Below, piece by piece: positions 1-7,928 of a DNA stretch of 11,449 nucleotides (position 1 is its first letter; each line of letters opens with the position of its first letter). The stretch covers positions 1 to 11,449 of the forward strand of contig UQWV01000057.1 in the NCBI GenBank assembly GCA_900544845.1, read 5' to 3'. Origin of the DNA: an uncultured Collinsella sp. Lineage in GTDB: Bacteria > Actinomycetota > Coriobacteriia > Coriobacteriales > Coriobacteriaceae. Position numbers and translations under genes: made by a program. The notes beneath the pieces are model-generated. The model saw nothing but the letters and a program-made list of their open reading frames with translations. It was not told where the DNA came from and searched no databases.

Positions 1-134
<134 letters not shown>

Positions 135-386
135 TTAGAACTTGTCGTGGAAGGTACGCGCAATGACCTCGTCCTGCTGCTCCTTGGTGAGCGTGTGGAA
201 GTTCACGGCATAGCCGGAAACGCGGATGGTCAGCTGCGGGTACTTCTCGGGGTGAGCCTGAGCGTCGAGCAGCGTCTCACGGTTGAAGACGTTGATGTTC
301 AGGTGGTGGCCACCCTTCTCGGCGTAAGCGTCGAGCATGTGGACCAGGTTATCGGCCTGGGTCTCGGAAACTTCAGAAACCTTCAT
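135..386 (-). CDS. grcA: Stand-alone glycyl radical domain protein of pyruvate formate-lyase (GrcA/YfiD-like)
   Basis: This 83-residue protein is essentially the C-terminal glycyl radical domain of pyruvate formate-lyase as a separate polypeptide. GGHHLNINVFN at 25-35, EKYPQL at 47-52 and the radical motif RVSGYA at 55-60 are all present, so Gly58 should be the residue that carries the radical (equivalent to E. coli PFL Gly734). The protein ends in FHDKF much as full PFL ends. A strong AAGGAG (394-399) lies 7 bases before the ATG, so it is independently translated. It sits 85 bases downstream of a PFL core that lacks exactly this domain, so I infer it supplies the radical to that core as a second subunit. 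In E. coli the related GrcA (about 127 residues) is a spare part for oxygen-damaged PFL; here no intact PFL is visible. The first ~13 residues do not look like PFL. The symbol grcA is by analogy only. Confidence 0.9.
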   Translation of the reverse strand: MKVSEVSETQADNLVHMLDAYAEKGGHHLNINVFNRETLLDAQAHPEKYPQLTIRVSGYAVNFHTLTKEQQDEVIARTFHDKF

Positions 387-408
387 AATGTGTCTCCTTC
401 GATTAATA

Positions 409-430
409 GGCGCCGGCCGAAACCGGCGCG
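409..430 (-). promoter_or_regulatory. GC-rich hairpin upstream of the glycyl radical gene
   Basis: A perfect 7-bp stem, GCGCCGG at 410-416 with CCGGCGC at 423-429, has a 6-base loop. On the minus-strand transcript it lies between the PFL core and the glycyl radical gene, just upstream of the latter's ribosome binding site. No U-tract follows it, so it is not a standard terminator. It may protect an mRNA end or modulate expression of the small subunit. Confidence 0.55.
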
Positions 431-445
431 CTAATCAGTAATCGT

Positions 446-470
446 TATTGTTAGTATAGCACTAACAATA
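446..470 (-). promoter_or_regulatory. AT-rich hairpin immediately after the PFL core stop codon
   Basis: TATTGTTAGT at 446-455 and ACTAACAATA at 461-470 form a perfect 10-bp inverted repeat with a 5-base loop. It starts one base after the TAA stop (472-474) of the PFL core. The stem is A/T-rich and no U-tract follows, so it is an unlikely terminator. It is a candidate RNase processing or stability site that could set the ratio of core to glycyl radical transcript. Confidence 0.55.
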
Positions 471-471
471 G

Positions 472-2523
<2,052 letters not shown>

Positions 2524-2917
2524 TGTGTAACCACGCTCCTAGTTACGTGTTATGCGGCGCTCTCTCACACCGCTGCTTATTGAATTCTTGAATTTTCGAC
2601 TTGCACTACCGGCTTCTTCCGTTCTTCACCACACGCTGGTGCAGAGAAAACGTTTGTCCACCTTGGAACTACAACCCAAAACCCAAGATTTCACCCGTCT
2701 GAGAAGGATAACATAGCGACCCTCTCCATCTGGGCTGTTATATGTTTCTTTTTTTATATCATAAGGGCGTTTTTTACAAACCCGCAGGAAATGCGAGCGC
2801 GAACAACTACCGTTCACCGATTTGTATGTTATTTTTCCTTGCCTTTGTACGACGTTCGCTCTAGCTGTTATGCCAGCTTTAGCAGGGTAAAGTGTCTCAT
2901 AGACCCTACAGAAACTG
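2524..2917. other. Intergenic region upstream of pflB, probable minus-strand promoter area
   Basis: This stretch holds no credible gene. It should contain the pflB promoter, but no clear -35/-10 pair stands out. The best minus-strand A/T-rich candidates are TATAAA (2758-2753) with TTGTAA (2779-2774) at only 15 bases spacing, and TATAAC (2742-2737) with a poor -35. TTGAATT occurs twice in tandem near 2580-2595. No FNR-like (TTGAT-N4-ATCAA) or Rex-like palindrome was recognised. Confidence 0.4.
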
Positions 2918-2951
2918 CAGGGCGGCCACAGGATCCCCCGTGGCCGCCCTG
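2918..2951 (-). terminator. Probable transcription terminator after kdgT
   Basis: A perfect 12-bp GC-rich stem, CAGGGCGGCCAC (2918-2929) with GTGGCCGCCCTG (2940-2951), has a 10-base loop. It starts 38 bases past the kdgT stop codon on the minus strand and is followed there only by a weak T-rich stretch (CAGTTTCTG). The stem is strong enough to insulate pflB from kdgT transcription, but the tail is poor, so termination may be partial. Confidence 0.6.
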
Positions 2952-2989
2952 TGGCGTGACTAGTTTTTAGCTTTGATTGCCGCTTGGCA

Positions 2990-4003
2990 TTAGGCGGCTG
3001 CGGAGGCCTTGTCGGTCGTTGCCTTGCTGTGGCCCTGGCCCTCAAAATGCTTGTAGCACCAGCTGGTGACCAGCGGGGTCAAAATAGCCGTCACGATTGC
3101 GCAGGCAGCAACCTGTGCCGTGGCCGTCGCGAGCACCGCACCGCCGTACAAGGCCTCGTTGACGCTTGCCATGGCAGCAGGCGTGGCCACATTGGCTCCG
3201 GCGCAGCTCGAAATGGCCGCACCTGCGACACCCGTACCGCCCGTGAGCTTATCGACCGCGATGACGGGAATTGCAAAGATCACCGAGCAGATCACGCCGA
3301 GCAGAATACCGGGAAGACCGCCATTAATGAGCTGGCCAAAGGTCATGGTCGAGCCCATGGCAAAGAAGACGAGCACGATGATGGCGGAAAGTGCCGGTGC
3401 CATCATCTTCTTAAAGCTGGGGAACAGGTTGCCCAGGATAATGCCGACGACGATCGGCAGGATGGCGCCCACGAGCGACCAGCCAATCGGAGCCTGACCG
3501 GCGGCGCCGAGCACGATCATCGTGACCGGAGGGCCGACAACGAGCGTGGTGATGGCGACGGCGCCACGCTCGGCCTCGTTGCCCATGGTGCCCATCAGTC
3601 CAGCGTACATAGCGTTGTTGGCACCCGTGCAAGCGGCCAGCATCACCATGGCCGAGATGCCAAACAGGTTGTCGTTGAACACATACAGGATGAGCAGCGA
3701 CACGGCAACGACCACGATTTGCTTGACGGCGATGATGATGGCACCGCGGGCAGCGGCGGCAGGAGCACTCTTAAACGAAATCGTCGTACCGACGATAAGC
3801 AAAAAAGCGCCCACGAGCGGGCCTGCACCCTGCTGGGTCATGCCAAGCGTAAAGCTGCCGAGCGTTTTGAACAGGTCAGGGAACAGCGTGTTGAGCAGGC
3901 AGCCCAGCAGAAGCGGCACCAAAATATTGGCACCCGGGATGGAGGACATCTTAAAGAACGGCTCCTTTGCCGCCGGCGCCTCCACCGCAGTCGATTCACT
4001 CAT
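2990..4003 (-). CDS. kdgT: 2-keto-3-deoxygluconate permease
   Basis: An inner-membrane secondary transporter that imports 2-keto-3-deoxy-D-gluconate, an intermediate of pectin and uronate breakdown, probably with protons. The protein has 337 residues against about 327 for E. coli KdgT. It shares family blocks with E. coli KdgT: IPGANILVPLLLG at 22-34, GSFTLGM at 49-55, GPPVTMIVLGAAG at 157-169, LPIVVGIILGNLFP at 182-195, and DKLTGG...ISSCAGANVATP at 251-275. It is almost wholly hydrophobic, with about ten membrane segments. I chose the ATG at 4003 because AAAGGAG (4010-4016) sits 6 bases upstream; a start at 4024 would place that ribosome binding site inside the gene. It follows the SDR gene on the same strand after 108 bases, suggesting one operon for sugar-acid use. 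The KDG kinase and aldolase are not in the window, so the exact substrate is by family only. Confidence 0.88.
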   Translation of the reverse strand: MSESTAVEAPAAKEPFFKMSSIPGANILVPLLLGCLLNTLFPDLFKTLGSFTLGMTQQGAGPLVGAFLLIVGTTISFKSAPAAAARGAIIIAVKQIVVVAVSLLILYVFNDNLFGISAMVMLAACTGANNAMYAGLMGTMGNEAERGAVAITTLVVGPPVTMIVLGAAGQAPIGWSLVGAILPIVVGIILGNLFPSFKKMMAPALSAIIVLVFFAMGSTMTFGQLINGGLPGILLGVICSVIFAIPVIAVDKLTGGTGVAGAAISSCAGANVATPAAMASVNEALYGGAVLATATAQVAACAIVTAILTPLVTSWCYKHFEGQGHSKATTDKASAAA

Positions 4004-4060
4004 ATATATCTCCTTTGGATGCATGCGAATCGAAGCCGCACGCGCCTATGTCAGAAAGAA

Positions 4061-4080
4061 GGCGACAACCCCGAGTCGCC
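4061..4080 (-). promoter_or_regulatory. Hairpin between the SDR gene and kdgT, possible attenuator
   Basis: GGCGAC (4061-4066) and GTCGCC (4075-4080) form a perfect 6-bp stem with an 8-base loop. On the minus strand it is followed by TTCTTTCTG, a moderately T-rich tail. It lies 31 bases after the SDR stop codon and 57 bases before the kdgT start, so it could end part of the transcripts and lower kdgT relative to the SDR gene. Confidence 0.4.
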
Positions 4081-4111
4081 AGGGTCGCCGCCAAACGATC
4101 ACCGCGGGGTA

Positions 4112-4861
4112 TTACCCGTCCAGGACGATGCCGCCGTCGCAGTCACCAATCTCGCCGTTCACAAAGCTGGCGAGGTCGGAAGCGAAGAACAGCACCATCT
4201 GCGCAGGCTCGCTGGCCTGGGCGGCGCGGCCCAGAGGGATACCGTTGATGATGCGCTGAGAGTTCTCGTCAGAGAGAATCGAGGTCATATCGGTCAACGT
4301 GAGCGACGGGCACACGGCGTTGCAGCGGACGCCGAACTTGCCGCCTTCCTTGGCGACTGCCTTGGTCAGACCGTTAACACCGGCCTTGGAGCTGGCGTAG
4401 GCGGCTGTGCCGAGCAGGCCGCCACCGATTTTGCCCGCAACGGAACTCACGTTGACGATAGTGCCGGCATGGGCCGCCTTAAAGTGCGGGTACACGGCGT
4501 TCATCATGGTAAACGTACCGTTGAGGTTGATATCGATGGTGCGACGCCACTCGGTGTCATCGATCTCGTCGAACTTCTTGGTGCTGATGACGCCAGCGCA
4601 GTTGATCAGGATGTTGGTTTGCGGCAGGTCTGCGAAAATCTGCTCGACGGTCTCGCGCGCCTTGGGCGCATCGGCGACATCGAGCTGATAAAACTTGTTG
4701 CCCTCGCCAAGCTCGGCCACCGCGGCCTCGCCCTTAGCAGCGTTCCTTGCGATGAGCGCGACATGTCCGCCGCCCGCGACGATGCCCTTGGCGATCTCGA
4801 GGCCAATGCCCTGAGTGCCGCCCGTGACAATCGCGGTCTTGCCCGTGAAGTCAAATGCCAT
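4112..4861 (-). CDS. Short-chain dehydrogenase/reductase (SDR), possibly acting in sugar-acid metabolism
   Basis: A 249-residue classical SDR with a Rossmann fold. Visible motifs are the nucleotide-binding TGGTQGIG at 13-20, DV at 61-62, NCAG at 87-90, catalytic Asn112 in IDINLNG, Ser140 in VNVSSVAG, and the Tyr155-x3-Lys159 pair in YASSK. The second strand ends in ALIARN (35-40) with no Asp after it, which in classical SDRs leans towards NADP(H). It is the first gene of a likely operon with kdgT, so a KduD-type role (ketodeoxygluconate or diketo sugar-acid reduction) is suggested by context. The sequence is not close to E. coli KduD, and a FabG-like or other sugar-alcohol dehydrogenase is equally possible. 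AAGGGGG (4870-4876) lies 8 bases before the ATG and supports this start. The C-terminus ends in DCDGGIVLDG as in many SDRs. Confidence 0.85.
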   Translation of the reverse strand: MAFDFTGKTAIVTGGTQGIGLEIAKGIVAGGGHVALIARNAAKGEAAVAELGEGNKFYQLDVADAPKARETVEQIFADLPQTNILINCAGVISTKKFDEIDDTEWRRTIDINLNGTFTMMNAVYPHFKAAHAGTIVNVSSVAGKIGGGLLGTAAYASSKAGVNGLTKAVAKEGGKFGVRCNAVCPSLTLTDMTSILSDENSQRIINGIPLGRAAQASEPAQMVLFFASDLASFVNGEIGDCDGGIVLDG

Positions 4862-4921
4862 GACTCCATCCCCCTTGATTCAGGTGTCTCCTTGCGGGAA
4901 GTTGAAGCATCGCACGTGGCG

Positions 4922-4955
4922 ATTATATGAGTCCCAGTCGTCATGGTGGTGACAA
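4922..4955 (-). promoter_or_regulatory. Candidate promoter of the SDR-kdgT operon
   Basis: A perfect TATAAT reads on the minus strand at 4927-4922, about 61 bases before the SDR start codon. The best -35-like hexamer is TTGTCA at 4955-4950, but the spacing is 22 bases rather than 17. At 17 bases there is no -35 match, so the promoter may need an activator or use a different -35. Confidence 0.45.
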
Positions 4956-5033
4956 CCCCTCGCCTAACCGCGTGCATGATAGTTCTTTAAAACGCTTCAG
5001 CAATTGAATGATTTTAAGTCTTTATGCGCTCTT

Positions 5034-5066
5034 TATATTGCCCACTGTATGAGGCCCGCATATGGG
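5034..5066 (+). promoter_or_regulatory. Candidate promoter area of the marR-ABC operon
   Basis: Two weak options lie upstream of the MarR gene: TATATT at 5034-5039 with no good -35, or TTGCCC (5038-5043), 17 bases, TATGGG (5061-5066). Neither is convincing on its own. The second would place transcription start at or next to the inverted-repeat operator beginning at 5073, which fits repression by MarR. Confidence 0.3.
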
Positions 5067-5072
5067 GGTATC

Positions 5073-5121
5073 ATCTTCCACCGAAAATAGTTTCTAGTGT
5101 TAGGGGTTTTCGGTGGAAGAT
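5073..5121. promoter_or_regulatory. Inverted repeat overlapping the marR start: likely operator and RNA hairpin
   Basis: ATCTTCCACCGAAAA (5073-5087) and TTTTCGGTGGAAGAT (5107-5121) are perfect 15-bp inverted arms with a 19-base spacer. Each arm contains a smaller palindrome, TTC-N4-GAA (5076-5085 and 5109-5118), the sort of site a MarR dimer could hold. The spacer contains the TAGGGG ribosome binding site (5101-5106), and the right arm covers the GTG start codon (5113). Binding here would block expression of the operon, and in RNA the hairpin could hide the translation start. Confidence 0.65.
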
Positions 5122-5562
5122 ACCGATTTCCGTGAGCTTGGGCGTCAGCTCCTTACCGAGTTCGGCAGCATGCATCAGCGCATTTCGCGCTTTGCGGACA
5201 AAGCCCTCGGCGGCGAGATGGCCGTCATGCGCGCCCTCATGCGCGCCGGCGGCTCGCTCACGCCGAGCGAACTCGCAGATCGCGCCTGGGTCTCGAGCGC
5301 CCGTATCGCCAATATCCTGCGCGCCCTCGAGGCCAAGGGCTGGGTCGAGCGCGAGCACTCAAAGACCGACCGTCGTCGCGTACACGTCACGGTGACCGAC
5401 AAGGGATTCCAGGTCATCGAAATCAAACGTCGGGAATTCGAGGACCGCACCGCGGCCTTCCTCGAGCAGCTTGGCGAAACAGATACCCAAGAGATGGTGC
5501 GCCTTCTAAGACGTGCCAACGAAATTATCGACCGCAATCAAGAAAGGAGAGATGCCGAGTGA
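5113..5562 (+). CDS. MarR-family transcriptional regulator
   Basis: A 149-residue winged helix-turn-helix regulator of typical MarR size. The HTH is at about 49-75 (LTPSELADRAWVSSARIANILRALEAKG). The wing carries the family's charged turn, HSKTDRRRVHVTVTDKG at 82-98, and helices on both sides should form the dimer interface. It starts at GTG (5113) with TAGGGG (5101-5106) six bases upstream. The stop codon overlaps the GTG start of the next gene (GTGA), so MarR and the ABC exporter genes form one operon with coupled translation. MarR proteins in this arrangement usually repress their own operon and release DNA on binding a toxic or signalling compound. The inverted repeat on its start codon is the likely target. 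The ligand cannot be told from sequence. Confidence 0.9.
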   Translation: MEDTDFRELGRQLLTEFGSMHQRISRFADKALGGEMAVMRALMRAGGSLTPSELADRAWVSSARIANILRALEAKGWVEREHSKTDRRRVHVTVTDKGFQVIEIKRREFEDRTAAFLEQLGETDTQEMVRLLRRANEIIDRNQERRDAE

Positions 5563-7928
5563 GGATTCTCAAGCTCTTTAAAAAGCATATCCTGGCACTG
5601 CTCGCAGCTATCGTACTCATCGTAATCAGCTGCAACGCCGATCTGGCGCTACCTACGTATATGAGCGACATCGTCGACGTGGGTGTGCAGCAAGGCGGTA
5701 TCGCCTCGCCCGTACCTGACACCATCCGTGCCGAATCGCTCGACGACCTCGAACTCTTTATGAGCTCCAAGGATGCCAAGGCTGTGGAGGCCGTGTTTAG
5801 CAAGGCGGACAATAACGGCATTCGAACGTACAAGGGCACCGAGGAGGAGCGTGCCGACGGCGGCAAGATTGCCGACATCATGAGCCTGCCCGAGACTGTC
5901 GTCCTTTCGTTCAACCAGGGCATCGATGCCAACTCCATGGGCGACATGACCGGCGCATCTACCGAGGCAAGCGATGGCGGCGGCGCTCAGGCCATGCCCA
6001 CCCCCGAGCAGATGGCGGCAATGACGCCCGAGCAGCTCGCCGAGATGCAGCAGAAGGCCGCAGCGGCGCAGAATATGCAAAAGCAGATTGATGCCGACGG
6101 CGGTAAGATCACCATGAAGGGTCTGCGTCTAGGCGTTGAAGGCGGCCTAATCGACCAGGGCAAGCTCGTGGAGGGCGCCAACGATATGGCGGACAAAATG
6201 GGCTCCATGTCGGGTTCCATCGTGACCCAACGCGCCGTGAGCTATGTGCAAGACGAGTACAAGGCGCAGGGCATCGACCCCGCCGACGTGCAGAACGCCT
6301 ACCTGGGCCGCATGGCGACCACGATGTTTGGACTGTGCCTCGTGTCGCTCGTCGCCACCATCCTGACCGGTGCCGTGGCTTCGCGCACCGCCTGCTCCAT
6401 CGCCCGCGACCTGCGCCGCGAGACCTTCAACAAGGTTATGCACTTCTCGCCGGCCGAGGTGGGCAAGTTTAGCCAGGCCTCGCTCATCACCCGCTGCACC
6501 AACGACATTCAGCAGATCCAGATGGCCGCAACCCTGTTTATCCGCATGTGCCTGATGGCCCCTGTCATGGGCATCGTCGCCGTCATGCGCGTCCTGGCCA
6601 ACCACACCGGCCTGGAGTGGACCATCGCCGTGGCCATCATCGCGGTTTCGGCCGTTGTCGGCGTGCTCATGGGTCTCACCATGCCCAAGTTCAAAAAGAT
6701 GCAAAGCTTTGTTGACCGCGTGAACCTTACCGCCCGCGAGCTGCTCGATGGCCTTATGCCCATCCGCTCATTCAACCGCGAAGAGCATGAGCTCGAGCGT
6801 TTTGACAAGGCATCGCTCGACCTGATGACCACACAGCTCTACACCAACCGCGCCATGAGCTTTATGATGCCGCTCATGATGCTCGTCATGAACTGCATCA
6901 CCGTGCTTATCGTCTGGTTTGGCGCGCAGGGCGTGTCCGACGGCGTGATGCAGGTCGGCAACATGATGGCGTTTATCTCCTACACCATGCAGATCGTCAT
7001 GGCGTTTATGATCCTCACCATGGTTTCGGTCATCCTGCCCCGTGCCGAAGTCGCAGCCGAGCGCGTGGAAGAGGTCATCACCTGCCCCACGAGCATCAAC
7101 GACCCCGCCTCGCCCAAACTGCCCGCTGCCAGCGCGCCGCGCGGCGAGCTCACCTTCCGTGACGTGAGCTTCCAGTACCCCGATGCCCGCGCCGATGTCA
7201 TCAGCGGCGTGAACTTCACCACACATGCCGGTCAGATGCTCGGCATCATCGGCTCCACGGGCTCGGGCAAGTCCACGCTCGTGCAGCTCATCCCGCGCCT
7301 GTACGACGTCACGGGCGGCAGCATTTCGCTCGACGGCATCGACGTGCGCGACATGACCCTTTCCGAGCTGCGCCGCCGCATCGGTTATATTCCGCAGCAG
7401 GGTCGTCTGTTCTCGGGTACCGTCGAGAGCAACCTCAAGTTTGCCGGCGACATGGTGAGTGACGAGGATATGCGCCAGGCAGCACGCGTCGCCCAGGCGG
7501 AGGACTTTATCGCCGAGCGCGAGGACGGGTACGACTCCCCTATAAGCCAGGGCGGCTCCAATGTTTCGGGTGGTCAGCGCCAGCGTCTGGCCATCGCCCG
7601 CGCGTTGGCCAAAAAGCCCGAGGTCGTGGTGTTCGATGACTCGTTTAGTGCCCTCGACTACAAGACCGACGCGCGCCTACGCGAGGAGCTGGCCAAAAAC
7701 GTTACCGACGCCGCGCTCGTGGTCGTAGCCCAGCGCATCGCGACCATCATGCACGCCGACCAGATCATCGTGCTCGACGACGGCCACGTAGTGGGCACCG
7801 GCACGCACGAGGAGCTGCTGCGCAGCTGCCCGGCGTACCTGGAGATCGCACAGTCGCAGCTTTCCGCCGAGGAGCTGGGGCTTACCCAAGAAGAAATTGC
7901 AGCCGTCATGGAAGGAGGCGAGCGCTAA
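5559..7928 (+). CDS. ABC exporter half-transporter, degenerate ATP-site subunit with large extracytoplasmic insertion
   Basis: A 789-residue type IV (multidrug/lipid type) ABC exporter half: membrane domain first, then ATPase. TM1 is at about 10-28. Residues ~38-250 are a hydrophilic insertion, probably outside the cell, with a low-complexity Met/Gln/Pro-rich stretch at 146-176. TM2 to TM6 follow at ~252-493. ATPase motifs are Walker A GSTGSGKST 565-573, Q-loop 613-614, signature VSGGQ 669-673 and Walker B VVVFDD 689-694. Asp694 replaces the catalytic Glu, and Gln725 (VVVAQR) replaces the switch His. These changes mark the non-hydrolysing site of a heterodimeric exporter of the TM287/288 or BmrCD kind. 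The GTG start overlaps the marR stop and has AAAGGAG 9 bases upstream; the stop shares one base with the next gene, its partner. Most such halves are ~580-620 residues, so the extra length is the insertion. The substrate is unknown; drug, peptide or lipid export are all possible. Confidence 0.92.
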   Translation: MRILKLFKKHILALLAAIVLIVISCNADLALPTYMSDIVDVGVQQGGIASPVPDTIRAESLDDLELFMSSKDAKAVEAVFSKADNNGIRTYKGTEEERADGGKIADIMSLPETVVLSFNQGIDANSMGDMTGASTEASDGGGAQAMPTPEQMAAMTPEQLAEMQQKAAAAQNMQKQIDADGGKITMKGLRLGVEGGLIDQGKLVEGANDMADKMGSMSGSIVTQRAVSYVQDEYKAQGIDPADVQNAYLGRMATTMFGLCLVSLVATILTGAVASRTACSIARDLRRETFNKVMHFSPAEVGKFSQASLITRCTNDIQQIQMAATLFIRMCLMAPVMGIVAVMRVLANHTGLEWTIAVAIIAVSAVVGVLMGLTMPKFKKMQSFVDRVNLTARELLDGLMPIRSFNREEHELERFDKASLDLMTTQLYTNRAMSFMMPLMMLVMNCITVLIVWFGAQGVSDGVMQVGNMMAFISYTMQIVMAFMILTMVSVILPRAEVAAERVEEVITCPTSINDPASPKLPAASAPRGELTFRDVSFQYPDARADVISGVNFTTHAGQMLGIIGSTGSGKSTLVQLIPRLYDVTGGSISLDGIDVRDMTLSELRRRIGYIPQQGRLFSGTVESNLKFAGDMVSDEDMRQAARVAQAEDFIAEREDGYDSPISQGGSNVSGGQRQRLAIARALAKKPEVVVFDDSFSALDYKTDARLREELAKNVTDAALVVVAQRIATIMHADQIIVLDDGHVVGTGTHEELLRSCPAYLEIAQSQLSAEELGLTQEEIAAVMEGGER

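Noticed and set aside
2626..3045. 139-codon minus-strand frame in the gap between kdgT and pflB
   Set aside because: It overlaps the end of kdgT, reads straight through the strong terminator stem at 2918-2951, and its product has no recognisable domain.
4004..4024. Upstream ATG for kdgT at 4024 (seven extra residues)
   Set aside because: The AAAGGAG at 4010-4016 would then lie inside the gene; it is perfectly spaced for the ATG at 4003.
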